64,000 bases of DNA, taken from positions 868,001 through 932,000 of the forward strand of contig NZ_FOIB01000003.1 of NCBI RefSeq assembly GCF_900111765.1, read 5' to 3'. This stretch comes from Myxococcus fulvus (GTDB lineage Bacteria > Myxococcota > Myxococcia > Myxococcales > Myxococcaceae). The translations under genes and the position numbers were made by a program. The notes under the pieces are model-generated. The model was not told the DNA's origin. It saw only the letters and a program-made list of their open reading frames with translations, and did no database searches. Positions 36,312 through 45,045 of this stretch are shown in pieces. Positions within the stretch are counted from its first letter, which is position 1. Each line of letters begins with the position of its first letter.

Positions 36312-38825
36312 TCAGCGAGGCCGGCGAGGTCCCTTGGAGGGTCCGCCGGACCGGCCACCGCGCGGAGCCTGAGCGCTCCAGCGGGGCTTGGAGCCCGACT
36401 CCTTCTTCTTGCCCCAGTCCTGGAACCCCTCGGACTTGCCACCGCCCGTGGGAGCGGCCCCTCGGGCGCCTGCGCGGACGACCCGCTCACGGGGAGCGCC
36501 GCGGTCGTCGTAGGGGGCCCAGCTCTTCCCCTCGCCGCCTGCTCCCTTGGGGGCCCTGCCGCCGGGCTTCGCGCCGAAGCTGCCGCGGCCGCGCGGAGGG
36601 CCCTTGTCGCCGAACGAACGACGCGCCGGGCCACCCTCGCTCCGAGCACCGCCGAAGCGGGGACGACCTTCGCCGCTGGCGGAGCTGCCGCCACGACCGA
36701 ACCGGGCCTGTCCCGTGCCACCCGCGCCACGGGGACCCCGAGGACGATCCTCGCCGCCGGCGCCGAAGGACTTGCGAGCCGGGCGATCCTCGCCGCCGGC
36801 GCCGAAGGGCTTACGGGCCGGGCGATCCGAACCGCCGGCACCGAAGGACTTACGAGCCGGACGCTCCTCGCTGCCCGCGCCGAAGGACTTGCGAGCCGGG
36901 CGATCCGTGCCGCCTGCGCCGAAGGGCTTACGGGCCGGGCGATCCTCGCTACCCGCACCAAAGGGCTTCCGGGCCGGGCGCTCCGAACCGCCTGCGCCGA
37001 AGGGCTTACGGGCCGGACGATCCTCGCTACCCGCGCCAAAGGGCTTCCGGGCCGGGCGCTCCGTGCCGAAGGACTTACGGGCCGGACGATCCTCGCTACC
37101 AGCACCAAAGGACCTACGGGCCGGACGATCCTCGCTACCGGCGCCGAAGGACTTGCGCGCCGGACGATCCGTACCGAAGGACTTACGGGCCGGACGATCC
37201 TCGCTACCAGCACCAAAGGACATACGGGCCGGACGATCCTCGCTACCGGCGCCGAAGGACTTGCGCGCCGGGCGATCCGTACCGAAGGACTTGCGGGCCG
37301 GACGATCCTCGCCACCCGCTCCGAAGGACCTACGGGCCGGACGATCCTCGCCACCCGCTCCGAAGGACTTACGAGCCGGACGGTCCGCGCCACCCGCGCC
37401 GAAGGACTTGCGAGCAGGACGATCCTCCCCGCCCGCTCCGAAGGACTTACGAGCCGGACGGTCCGCGCCACCCGCTCCGAAGGACTTACGAGCCGGACGG
37501 TCCGCGCCACCCGCTCCGAAGGACTTGCGAGCAGGACGATCCTCCCCGCCCGCTCCGAAGGACCTACGGGCCGGACGATCCTCGCCACCTGCTCCGAAGG
37601 ACCTACGAGCCGGACGACCCTCGTCACTGCCGAACGTCTTGCGAGCCGGACGACCCTCATCACTGCCGAACGTCTTGCGAGCCGGACGCCCCTCGTCACT
37701 GCCGAAGGACTTGCGAGCCGGACGCCCCTCGTCGCTGCCGAAGGACTTGCGGGCCGGGCGACCCTCGCCGCGAGCACCCTCGCCCCACTCCTTCCGAGCA
37801 GGACGCGCGAAGCGCGAAGGTCCACCCTCGGCACGCGGTCCACGCGAGCGCGGAGCATCCCCGCTCCCGAACTCCTTGCGAGCCGGGCGACCCGCGCCCG
37901 CACGGTCCCGACCGAAGCGCGCGAGCCCCGAGCCACCCTCACCCGCCGGCTTCCGCTCCGCACGAGCCGCGGGCTTGCGCCGCACCGGCGCCGCGTCATC
38001 GTCCATGGCCAACTCGTCCTCATCCGCTTCATCGAAGCCCGGCGCCGCGCGACCATGACGCCGAGGCGGCAGCCGCAGGTCCGACGACGGAGGTGACGTC
38101 TTCCCGTCGGCCACCTCGTTCAACAGCTCGACCTCGGTCTTCTTCAGCGGACGCAGCTCACCCGGACGCAAGCCCTCCACGCCCACGCCCGCGTAGGCCG
38201 GACGGAACAGGCGCACCACCGGGTGACCCACGGCGGCGCACAACCGCTTGATGAGGTGCGGACGGCCCTCCGCCACCACGATCTTCAACCACGTGTTCTT
38301 CTCGGCGGCCTCGAACACGCCCACCGACACCGGCGTGGCCATGCCGTCCTCCAGCCGCACGCCGCCGCGCAGCTTCTCCAGCGTCGGCACGTCGGGCTGG
38401 CCCTTCACCTTCGCCAGGTACGTCCGAGGCACCTGGAAGCTCGGGTGCGTCAGCTTGTGCGCCAGCGCGCCATCATCCGTGAAGAGCAGCGCTCCCTCGG
38501 CGTCGTAGTCCAGCCGGCCCACGGGGAACAGGCGCTTGCCCGTCTCCTCCACGTAGTTCGCCACCGTCGGACGCCCCTGGGGGTCCGACAGCGTGGTCAC
38601 CACGCCCACGGGCTTGTAGAGCAGGAAGTAGGACGATTCGTCCGGCGGCGTGACGAGCTTGCCGTCCACGGAGACCAGGTCCGTCCCCGGCTCCACCCGG
38701 CTTCCCAGCTCCGTCACCGTCGTGTTGTTCACCGCCACGCGGCCCGCGGTAATCAGTTCTTCTGCGTGCCGGCGCGAAGCAACTCCCGCGCGGGCCAGGT
38801 ACTTCTGTAGTCGTTCGGCCGCCAT
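36312..38825 (-). CDS. rluB: rRNA pseudouridine synthase (RluB/RsuA family) with a giant repeat tail
   Basis: An 837-aa protein, against about 240-300 aa for the family. Residues 1-48 are the S4 RNA-binding domain and about 60-240 the catalytic domain with GRLDYDAEG (catalytic Asp106) and VVAEGRPHLIKRLCAAVGHPV. After residue 245 the protein becomes a basic low-complexity tail of nearly 600 residues, including 27 tandem units of the type DRPARKSFGAGGE. The tail is Arg/Lys/Gly-rich with a regular Phe, like RGG-type RNA-binding or phase-separating segments. It closes the trpS-scpA-scpB cluster, whose linkage to an RluB gene is common in bacteria. Confidence 0.88.
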   Translation of the reverse strand: MAAERLQKYLARAGVASRRHAEELITAGRVAVNNTTVTELGSRVEPGTDLVSVDGKLVTPPDESSYFLLYKPVGVVTTLSDPQGRPTVANYVEETGKRLFPVGRLDYDAEGALLFTDDGALAHKLTHPSFQVPRTYLAKVKGQPDVPTLEKLRGGVRLEDGMATPVSVGVFEAAEKNTWLKIVVAEGRPHLIKRLCAAVGHPVVRLFRPAYAGVGVEGLRPGELRPLKKTEVELLNEVADGKTSPPSSDLRLPPRRHGRAAPGFDEADEDELAMDDDAAPVRRKPAARAERKPAGEGGSGLARFGRDRAGAGRPARKEFGSGDAPRSRGPRAEGGPSRFARPARKEWGEGARGEGRPARKSFGSDEGRPARKSFGSDEGRPARKTFGSDEGRPARKTFGSDEGRPARRSFGAGGEDRPARRSFGAGGEDRPARKSFGAGGADRPARKSFGAGGADRPARKSFGAGGEDRPARKSFGAGGADRPARKSFGAGGEDRPARRSFGAGGEDRPARKSFGTDRPARKSFGAGSEDRPARMSFGAGSEDRPARKSFGTDRPARKSFGAGSEDRPARRSFGAGSEDRPARKSFGTERPARKPFGAGSEDRPARKPFGAGGSERPARKPFGAGSEDRPARKPFGAGGTDRPARKSFGAGSEERPARKSFGAGGSDRPARKPFGAGGEDRPARKSFGAGGEDRPRGPRGAGGTGQARFGRGGSSASGEGRPRFGGARSEGGPARRSFGDKGPPRGRGSFGAKPGGRAPKGAGGEGKSWAPYDDRGAPRERVVRAGARGAAPTGGGKSEGFQDWGKKKESGSKPRWSAQAPRGGRSGGPSKGPRRPR
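36750..37763 (-). repeat. Coding tandem repeat array, 27 units of 30/36/39 nt
   Basis: In-frame direct repeats within the pseudouridine synthase gene. Reading the protein: four 12-residue units (GRPARKSFGSDE type), then 23 units of mostly 13 residues (DRPARKSFGAGGE type) with three 10-residue units (DRPARKSFGT) interspersed. The lengths total 338 residues, matching the 1014 nt. Units are nearly identical at DNA level and all keep frame, so copy number is likely to vary between strains. Two degenerate units precede the array. Confidence 0.92.
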
Positions 38826-38849
38826 TACTTCCCCTTCACTTGCTGCCCG

Positions 38850-39833
38850 TCACTCGGGCTTCTGCCCCTCGGTGCCCGTCTCGGGCTTGGGGGCTGTGTC
38901 CAGGACACTGGAGCTGGCCTTCTGTATCTGGTCAGCCGCCGCCATGGCTTCCTCCAGGTCCTCCAGCGCGGCCTCGCTCGCAGCCGCGCTCTTCTCCATC
39001 CGCTTCGTGAATCCCGGGTCGGAGAGTGCTTCCACCGTCCCCGCCGCCGGCGGTGCGGGTCGTACTTCTTTCTCCACGATTTCGCGATGCTCCTGCGTGA
39101 GCTCGTGGAATTCCCGCAGCGTGGGCAACGCCGACAGGTCCTTCAGGGCGAAGAACTCCAGGAATTCACGCGTAGTGCCATAGAGGATGGGTCGCCCCAC
39201 CTCCTCGCGCTTGCCCAGGATCTTCACCAGCTTGCGGTCGATCAACGCCTTGAGCACGGCGCCGCAATCCACGCCACGGATGTCTTCCAGCTCCGGCCGC
39301 GTCACCGGCTGCCGGTACGCGATGATGGCCAGGGTCTCCACCGCCGCCCGGGTGAGCCGCTGGGGCTTCACGCGCAGGTAGCGCCGGACGTACTCGCCCG
39401 AGTGGGGGTCCGTGCGGAACTGCCAGCCGCCGGCCACCTCGTACAGGACGATGCCGCTGATGCCGTCCCGGTGGATGCCGGACAGCTGGTTGAGCGCCTC
39501 GGCGATGAGCGTCTGCTCGATGCCGGTCGCCTGGTACAGCTCGTCCACGGACAGGGGGCGCTCCGCGACGAAGAGCACGCTCTCGATGACCGTCCGGACG
39601 CGGTCCTGCGACAGCTTGCGGCTCTTGGAGACCAGCTTCTCGAAGGAGGTCTCCAGGTCGGGCGTGGACTCGGAGTCCTCCTCGATGGCGGCGGCCTCCA
39701 CTTCGTCCAGCTCATCCGCCGGGCCGGGGCCCGTGACGGCCGCCAGCTCCTCCTCGGAGAAGGGGCTCGGCCCTCCGGACGCGGCGGACTCCTCGCCGTC
39801 TCCGCCTCGGGAGCCTTTCCTACCGGTAGTCAC
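38850..39833 (-). CDS. scpB: Segregation and condensation protein B
   Basis: A 327-aa kleisin-associated subunit of the SMC-ScpAB condensin complex, working in chromosome compaction and segregation. The winged-helix core (about 75-240) includes VIESVLFVAERPLSVDELYQ, VYRRYLRVKPQRLTRAAVETL-like sequence and VTRPELEDIRGVDCGAVLKAL. Acidic extensions at both ends make it longer than the usual ~190 aa. GTG 39833 follows GGAGG by 9 nt and lies 14 nt inside the end of scpA, so the two are translationally coupled. Confidence 0.93.
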   Translation of the reverse strand: MTTGRKGSRGGDGEESAASGGPSPFSEEELAAVTGPGPADELDEVEAAAIEEDSESTPDLETSFEKLVSKSRKLSQDRVRTVIESVLFVAERPLSVDELYQATGIEQTLIAEALNQLSGIHRDGISGIVLYEVAGGWQFRTDPHSGEYVRRYLRVKPQRLTRAAVETLAIIAYRQPVTRPELEDIRGVDCGAVLKALIDRKLVKILGKREEVGRPILYGTTREFLEFFALKDLSALPTLREFHELTQEHREIVEKEVRPAPPAAGTVEALSDPGFTKRMEKSAAASEAALEDLEEAMAAADQIQKASSSVLDTAPKPETGTEGQKPE

Positions 39834-40689
39834 TCTCGTCGACCTCCGTGGGGGCCAGCCGCTCCAGGGCATCCCCGTTGGGCAACAACAGGATGGGCCC
39901 GAGCGGCTCGTCCTGTACCACACGGATGAGCCGGCGTTTCACCATTTCCAGAATCGCAAGGAAGGTGACGACAATCTCCTGGCGGGTGGGCGTGTCCTCC
40001 TCGGTGAACAGGCTCTCGAAGAGGACCTGCCCATTGGGACGCAGCCGCCCGACGATGCGCAGGATGGCCTCGGAGAGGGTGATTCGCTCCCGGACCACCT
40101 CGTGCTGGACCTTGGGCGTCAGCCGCTCCAGCACCCGGTCCAACGCCTCGATGAGCTTGAGGACGCTGAACTCCTGCAGGCCCACCTCCTCCTCGGGGAT
40201 GGGCACCGCCTCCACCGGGACGCTGCGCGCGAACACGTCCCGGCCCAGGATGTCCTGGCGGGCCATGTGTTCGGCGGCGTCCTTGTACTTCTGGTACTCG
40301 AGCAGCCGGCGGACCAGCTCCGCGCGAGGGTCCTCGGGCTCCTCCACCGCGGCCAGGGCCTCGCCGCCCTCGGGCACCGCCACCGCGTCCTGGCGGGGCA
40401 GCAGCATGCGGCTCTTCAGGTGGGCCAACGTGGACGCCATCACCAGGAACTCCCCGGCGATGTCCAGGTTGATCTCCCGCATCCGCTCCAGGTGCTCCAG
40501 GTACTTCTCGGTGATGAGCGCCAGGGGGATGTCGAAGATGTCGACCCGGTGCTCCTTGATGAGATGGAGCAGCAGGTCGAGCGGCCCCTCGAAGTTGGGC
40601 AGCGCGACGCGGAAGGCGTCCGCCGGGGTCCGGGGCGGAGCGCCTTCGCCAAGGCCTTCATCGGCCGATGTCGGGCGGCCGTCACTCAC
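39820..40689 (-). CDS. scpA: Segregation and condensation protein A (kleisin)
   Basis: The kleisin subunit (289 aa from GTG 40689) that bridges SMC heads and binds ScpB. The family signature FEGPLDLLLHLIKEHRVDIFDIPLALITEKYL is present near the N-terminus and described here in two overlapping blocks, FEGPLDLLLHLI and VDIFDIPLALITEKYL. ASTLAHLKSRMLLP and the C-terminal winged helix (ILRIVGRLRPNGQVLFESLF) follow. GTG 40689 has AGGAA 8 nt upstream; TTG 40743 would add 18 unconserved residues. It is followed by overlapping scpB and preceded by trpS. Confidence 0.93.
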   Translation of the reverse strand: MSDGRPTSADEGLGEGAPPRTPADAFRVALPNFEGPLDLLLHLIKEHRVDIFDIPLALITEKYLEHLERMREINLDIAGEFLVMASTLAHLKSRMLLPRQDAVAVPEGGEALAAVEEPEDPRAELVRRLLEYQKYKDAAEHMARQDILGRDVFARSVPVEAVPIPEEEVGLQEFSVLKLIEALDRVLERLTPKVQHEVVRERITLSEAILRIVGRLRPNGQVLFESLFTEEDTPTRQEIVVTFLAILEMVKRRLIRVVQDEPLGPILLLPNGDALERLAPTEVDESDYR

Positions 40690-40852
40690 CGGCGTGTTCC
40701 TGGCGGCCCTTCTGGCTGTCGGTGGCTGCTGGTCATCACGCAAGGGCCCGGATTCGCGTGATTCGAGCGCGAACCGGGGGACACACCTCCTTAACAGTGG
40801 GTCCCAGGTGGGTCAAACAAACGGCGGTAAACACCCGTTCAGGCCCCAGACC

Positions 40853-41899
40853 TCACGGGATGCCCACCGCGCGCCGGACCTTGTCCATCAGGACGGAGGC
40901 TTCCTGGCGGGCCCGCTGGGCTCCATCCTGGAGGATGCGCTCCAGCTCCGCGGGGTCGCCCGCCAGCTCGGCGTACCGCTGACGGGCCGGTCCGAAGGTC
41001 GTGTGGAAGGCCTCCAGGAGCTTCTTCTTGTAGTCCCCGTAGCCCTTCCCTCCCGCCCTCCACGACGCGTCCACCTCCGCGAACTCCGACGCCGGCAGCA
41101 TCAGCTTGAGCAGGTCGTAGAGCGGCACCTCGCTGACGAGCGACGGGTCCGCCGGCTTGCCCTCGGGCACCGGCTTGGGCGCCTCCACCGGGGTGGAGTC
41201 CGTCTTGATGGACATGATGCGCTTCTTGATCTCCTTCTCGTCCCCGAACATCTCGATGGTGTTCCCGTAGGACTTGGACATCTTCTTGCCGTCCACGCCG
41301 GGCACCGTCTGGGTGGCCTCCTGGATGCGGGCCTGGGGCAGCTTGAGGATGCCGGGCGCGTGGCCGCGCTCCTTGCCGTCCGGGTCCGCCGGGTCGTAGC
41401 CCTTCACGTACTCGGTGTTGAACTTCACCGCCCAGTCGCGCGCGAACTCCACGTGCTGGATCTGATCCTTGCCCACCGGGACGAAGTCCGTGCTGTAGAG
41501 CAGGATGTCCGCCGCCATCAGCACGGGATAGGCGAAGAGGCCGAAGTCCGGGCTGATGCCCTTGGCCACCTTGTCCTTGTAGCTGTGGGCCCGCTCCAGG
41601 TGCGCGTGCGGCACCACGGTGCCCAGAATCCAGTTGAGCTCGAGCACCTCGCGCACGTCGCTCTGGCGGAAGAGCACCGCCTTCTTCGGGTCCACCCCGA
41701 GCGCCAGGTACGCCAGCGCCGCTTCGCGGGTGAGCTCCAGCGCGAGCTTCGCGTCACGCACCGTGGTGAGCGCGTGCAGGTTGGCGATGAAGTAGTACGC
41801 CTCGCCCTCCTCCTGGAGCTGCACGAACTGGCGAATGGCGCCGAAGTAGTTGCCGATGTGCAGCTTTCCGGAGGACTGCACGCCTGAGAGGGTCCGCAT
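40853..41899 (-). CDS. trpS: Tryptophanyl-tRNA synthetase
   Basis: Class I aminoacyl-tRNA synthetase (348 aa) charging tRNA-Trp. The N-terminus MRTLSGVQSSGKLHIGNYFG contains the HIGH-type motif HIGN (residues 14-17), and GKKMSKSYGN near residue 205 is the KMSKS loop. DFVPVGKDQIQHVEFARDWA is the tryptophan/ATP-site block. Length is normal for the bacterial enzyme. ATG 41899 gives the conserved start; GTG 41977 would add 26 unconserved residues. It heads the cluster with scpA, scpB and the pseudouridine synthase. Confidence 0.96.
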   Translation of the reverse strand: MRTLSGVQSSGKLHIGNYFGAIRQFVQLQEEGEAYYFIANLHALTTVRDAKLALELTREAALAYLALGVDPKKAVLFRQSDVREVLELNWILGTVVPHAHLERAHSYKDKVAKGISPDFGLFAYPVLMAADILLYSTDFVPVGKDQIQHVEFARDWAVKFNTEYVKGYDPADPDGKERGHAPGILKLPQARIQEATQTVPGVDGKKMSKSYGNTIEMFGDEKEIKKRIMSIKTDSTPVEAPKPVPEGKPADPSLVSEVPLYDLLKLMLPASEFAEVDASWRAGGKGYGDYKKKLLEAFHTTFGPARQRYAELAGDPAELERILQDGAQRARQEASVLMDKVRRAVGIP

Positions 41900-42180
41900 G
41901 TCGGGTTCCGAGGGAATCAGCGCGCGGAGTCGCTTTCGCGCGTCGTGTGTTTTCTGTGGTGTCGCGGTGGTTCGCACACCCGCCGCGCCCCTGCAATCTT
42001 CCGTTCAGTCGCGGGCACTCTCCGTCCCTGACGCCCGCCCGCCGCAAGCCCACCTGGAAAATTGCGGCGCACGCGGAAATCCTGAGTGATTCCAGGCCCT
42101 TGCGGTTGAGCGCCGGTGGGTGGAGCGGTACCCTGACCGCCACACCTGCGAGCAACCTCACCTCGGGAGGACAGACCGGC
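41900..42180. promoter_or_regulatory. Divergent promoter region between trpS and the DUF4388 gene
   Basis: No gene is seen in these 281 nt. The segment around 42040-42110 is less GC-rich and probably holds promoters for both directions. GGGAGG near 42165 is the ribosome-binding site of the DUF4388 gene. No defined operator was recognised. Confidence 0.4.
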
Positions 42181-43365
42181 ATGGAGTCATTCAAGGGAAG
42201 TCTCGCCAGCTATCGCCTGCAGATGGTGATGCCGCCGTTGTTCTCGACCGCGGGGGTGGAAGGCACCTTGCGCGTGGAGCGCGGAGCCATCCGGCGGTGT
42301 TTCCAGGTGAAGGACGGCTTCCTGGTGGGTGAGAGCTCGAATGACCCCCGCGAGCACCTGTCCCAGGTCCTGGTGAACCTGCGCATCCTGGATGCCCCCC
42401 GGGCCGCCGCGGCCTTCGAGGCGGCGGAGGGCGCTGGCACCCCCTACGGCACCTTCCTGGTGCAGCGCTGCTTCGTGGAGCTGCCCCGGCTCATCGAGGC
42501 GATGGAGCACAAGGCCCGCGAGGCCCTCTTCGACTGCTACGGCTGGGAGTCGGGCGAGGTGGAGTTCACCCCGAAGCTCCCGCCGTCCGCCCGCGCGGTG
42601 GGGTTGAAGCTCGCGTTGAACAGCCTGCACCGCGACGCGGTGACGCGGCTGCGTGAGTGGTCCGTGTTCCGCGAGGTCTTCCCGCACCTGGACGCCACCT
42701 TCAGGGTGTTCCGCGAGTTCGCCGTGGAGACCTTCTCCGAGGAGGAGGACAAGCTGCTGGAGCTGGCCGCGGGCGGCGCCACGCTGGGGGAGATGCTGGC
42801 CACGGCGAAGGAGGCCCCGCTGTTCGCCGCGCGGTGGATCCTCCACCTCTATCGCCGGGGTGCCCTGGCGCCGCGCCTGCCCAAGGGCCCCAAGCTGGGA
42901 GAGGCCGCGGAGCTGGCCGAACTCCTGAACCTGGTGAAGCGCTTCCTGGAGTCGGGCAAGTACGACCACGCGGTGGCGCTGGCGGCACAGATCCTCGAGC
43001 GAGGTCCCGTCCCCGAGGCCCACGCCCTGTACCGCGAGGCCGAGGTCCGCCTGACGCTGGCCCTGAGCGACGAGCTGTTCGCGCTGGACGGGCGGCTCGT
43101 CTTCGAGCCCATCCCCCGCCCCACCCCGTCGCAGCTCACGGCGGATGACCTCTACCTGTACTCGAAGCTGCGAGGCAGCCGGAGCATCCGCCAGGCGCTG
43201 CGCACCGCGGCCATGGGCGAGCTGGCCGCGTCGCGTTCGGTGCACCGGCTGATGGCCTCCGGGCTCATTCATGTCGCGCCCCTGCCCGGCTCCGACGCCA
43301 CCTCCGAGGCACGCCGCACCAGCACGGACCCCTTCGGCGTCCCCGCGGTCAACGTGGGCTCCTGA
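42181..43365 (+). CDS. DUF4388-domain protein
   Basis: A 394-aa cytoplasmic protein. Residues about 4-130 match the DUF4388 (PatA-like) module: FKGSLASYRLQMVMPPLFSTA, then GTLRVERGAIRRCFQVKDG and the helical EAMEHKAREALFDCYGWESGEVEF. DUF4388 is frequent in myxobacteria and cyanobacteria and is associated with two-component and gliding regulators. The remainder is helical and partly TPR-like (FLESGKYDHAVALAAQILER). The 3' end overlaps the convergent Uma2 gene by 97 nt. Function unknown; a signalling adaptor is a reasonable guess. Confidence 0.8.
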   Translation: MESFKGSLASYRLQMVMPPLFSTAGVEGTLRVERGAIRRCFQVKDGFLVGESSNDPREHLSQVLVNLRILDAPRAAAAFEAAEGAGTPYGTFLVQRCFVELPRLIEAMEHKAREALFDCYGWESGEVEFTPKLPPSARAVGLKLALNSLHRDAVTRLREWSVFREVFPHLDATFRVFREFAVETFSEEEDKLLELAAGGATLGEMLATAKEAPLFAARWILHLYRRGALAPRLPKGPKLGEAAELAELLNLVKRFLESGKYDHAVALAAQILERGPVPEAHALYREAEVRLTLALSDELFALDGRLVFEPIPRPTPSQLTADDLYLYSKLRGSRSIRQALRTAAMGELAASRSVHRLMASGLIHVAPLPGSDATSEARRTSTDPFGVPAVNVGS

Positions 43366-43925
43366 AGCCAGAGGGCCCCCAGATCCAGGACCACCGCGTC
43401 GAAGGGCTCCGCGCGCATCCGGGCGGAGCCCTCGTGCACCGCCACCCGCGCCCAGCCCCTGTTCCCGCGTCGGTACACCTCCACCCGACACCGTGCCGGG
43501 TCGAGGAGCCAGACATGCGCCACGCGGGCCTGGTGATACGCGTGCATCCGTGAGGCGAGCTCCCCGCTCCGTGGCGAGAGCACCTCACAGACCCAGTCCG
43601 GCGCGGGCGTGAGCCAGGGTGACTCAGGCTCGGGAGGCTCCGGCACCGCGGCCCGTCGCCAGGCCGCCAACGCGGGAACGACGACGCCCGACTCCAGGTG
43701 CAGCTCCGGTGTCTCCAGGAACCACCAGCCACCCGGACCACCCCGGGCCCAGTCGAAGGGCCGCACGAGCAGCGCGCCCAGCCGATGCACCAGCGGGAGC
43801 AGGTCCACCGCCGCGCGGGACGCGGGCTCGGGCCACAGCCCCTCGAGCGTCTCCGCCACCCACGGCAGGGGCAGCGCCGCGATGTCCTCGTACGTCCTGG
43901 GCTTCTTTCCTCGGATGTCTCCCAC
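43269..43925 (-). CDS. Uma2-family putative restriction-endonuclease-like protein
   Basis: A 218-aa protein with the Uma2 (DUF820) PD-(D/E)XK-like nuclease fold. After YEDIAALPLPWVAETLEGLW come HLESGVVVPALAAWRR, APDWVCEVLSPRSGEL (Asp and Glu of the active site) and HVWLLDPARCRVEVYRR. GTG 43925 is chosen because GGAGG lies 5 nt upstream; GTG 43979 is alternative. Uma2 proteins occur in large paralogous sets in myxobacteria and cyanobacteria, and their biological role is unsettled. Its last 97 nt are antisense to the end of the DUF4388 gene. Confidence 0.8.
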   Translation of the reverse strand: MGDIRGKKPRTYEDIAALPLPWVAETLEGLWPEPASRAAVDLLPLVHRLGALLVRPFDWARGGPGGWWFLETPELHLESGVVVPALAAWRRAAVPEPPEPESPWLTPAPDWVCEVLSPRSGELASRMHAYHQARVAHVWLLDPARCRVEVYRRGNRGWARVAVHEGSARMRAEPFDAVVLDLGALWLQEPTLTAGTPKGSVLVRRASEVASEPGRGAT

Positions 43926-44053
43926 GCCTGCCTCCGTCGATGGGACTCCCAGCGTCCCTCGCGCGACACCCCACCCCACGGGATGTCGACCTGATACGTA
44001 GGCAGTCTAACGCCCGGTCTGACATGTCGGGTCCATCGACCCCCCCCTCCTCG

Positions 44054-44980
44054 CTACGTCCCCGTCTTGCGCTTCTTCTTCGGGGTGAACGCGTCGCTGC
44101 GAGGGTGGAACTCGTCGTAGACCGAGCGCAGCCGGGCGCTGTTCACGTGCGTGTAGATTTGCGTCGTGGCCAGGTCCGCGTGACCGAGCATCTGCTGCAC
44201 GGCCCGCAGGTCCGCGCCGCGCTCCACCAGGTGCGTGGCGAACGAGTGCCGCAGCTTGTGCGGAGACAGCGGCTTGAGGATGCCCGCCTTCAGCGCGTAG
44301 CGCTTGATGAGCTTCCAGAACCCCTGCCGGGTGAAGCCCGCGCCCCGGGGCGTCACGAACAGCGCCCGCGCCTCGCGCCGCCCGAGCATCGCCGGACGTG
44401 AGGCGGCCAGGTACTCGCGGACCTTCTCCACCGCCACGCGCCCCAGCGGGACGACGCGCTCCTTGGCGCCCTTGCCCTTCGCGACCAGATACCCCGCGCT
44501 GAGCTGCACGTCGTTGACGCCCAGGCCGCACAGCTCGCTGACGCGCAGCCCCGTGGCGTAGAGCACCTCCAGCATCGCCCTGTCCCGAAGTCCCGCGGGA
44601 GAGCCCTCGTCCGGCGCGGCGAGCAGCTGCTCCACCTCCTCGAGCGTCAGGAACGAGGGCAGCCTGCGCGCCGAGCGCGGCGTGTCCACGTCCTCCGTCG
44701 GGTCCTTGTCCGCCAGCCGCTCCGCGACGAGGAAGCGGTGGAAGCCACGCAGCGCGGCCAGGTGTCGCGCCTGGCTGCGCTTGCCCAGGCCGCCCTTCGT
44801 CAGCGCCGACAGGTGCGCCGTCACGTCCTCCTGGCGCGCCCGCGTCACGTCGTCGACGCCGCGCCCGCGCAGGTCCTCGAAGTACACGGTGAGGTCCGCG
44901 GCGTAGGCATCCACCGTCTTGCCGGACAGCCCGCGCTCGGCTCGGATGAACGCGATGAACGCGTCGAGCAACCCTTCCAT
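44054..44980 (-). CDS. xerD: Tyrosine recombinase XerD/XerC
   Basis: A 308-aa site-specific recombinase that resolves chromosome dimers at dif with FtsK. The N-terminal SAM-like DNA-binding domain (1-105) is followed by the catalytic domain with Arg146 (ATGLRVSEL), Lys170, His241 and Arg244 (HKLRHSFATH), His267 (LGHADL) and the nucleophile Tyr276 (TTQIYTHV). All are present. Length and lack of flanking attachment sites or phage genes fit a housekeeping Xer rather than an integrase. A basic C-terminal tail, TPKKKRKTGT, is a small addition. Confidence 0.92.
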   Translation of the reverse strand: MEGLLDAFIAFIRAERGLSGKTVDAYAADLTVYFEDLRGRGVDDVTRARQEDVTAHLSALTKGGLGKRSQARHLAALRGFHRFLVAERLADKDPTEDVDTPRSARRLPSFLTLEEVEQLLAAPDEGSPAGLRDRAMLEVLYATGLRVSELCGLGVNDVQLSAGYLVAKGKGAKERVVPLGRVAVEKVREYLAASRPAMLGRREARALFVTPRGAGFTRQGFWKLIKRYALKAGILKPLSPHKLRHSFATHLVERGADLRAVQQMLGHADLATTQIYTHVNSARLRSVYDEFHPRSDAFTPKKKRKTGT

Positions 44981-45045
44981 GGCCTGGAGGCTAGCGGAGC
45001 CTCGCGCCGAGGCAACCCAACGCCCCCCACTTTCCTTCGCGCCCC

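Noticed and set aside
36750..37763. CRISPR array
   Set aside because: The repeats are contiguous without unique spacers, keep one reading frame and encode a protein tail.
36213..38251. Long + strand frames opposite the pseudouridine synthase tail (up to about 650 codons)
   Set aside because: The tandem repeats lack stop triplets in several frames, so antisense frames stay open. Their translations are only mirrored low-complexity repeats, and the minus frame carries the S4 and catalytic domains.
44054..44980. Phage or integrative-element integrase
   Set aside because: The recombinase has the length and motifs of XerD, no attachment repeats, tRNA or phage genes lie nearby, and its codon use matches the neighbours.
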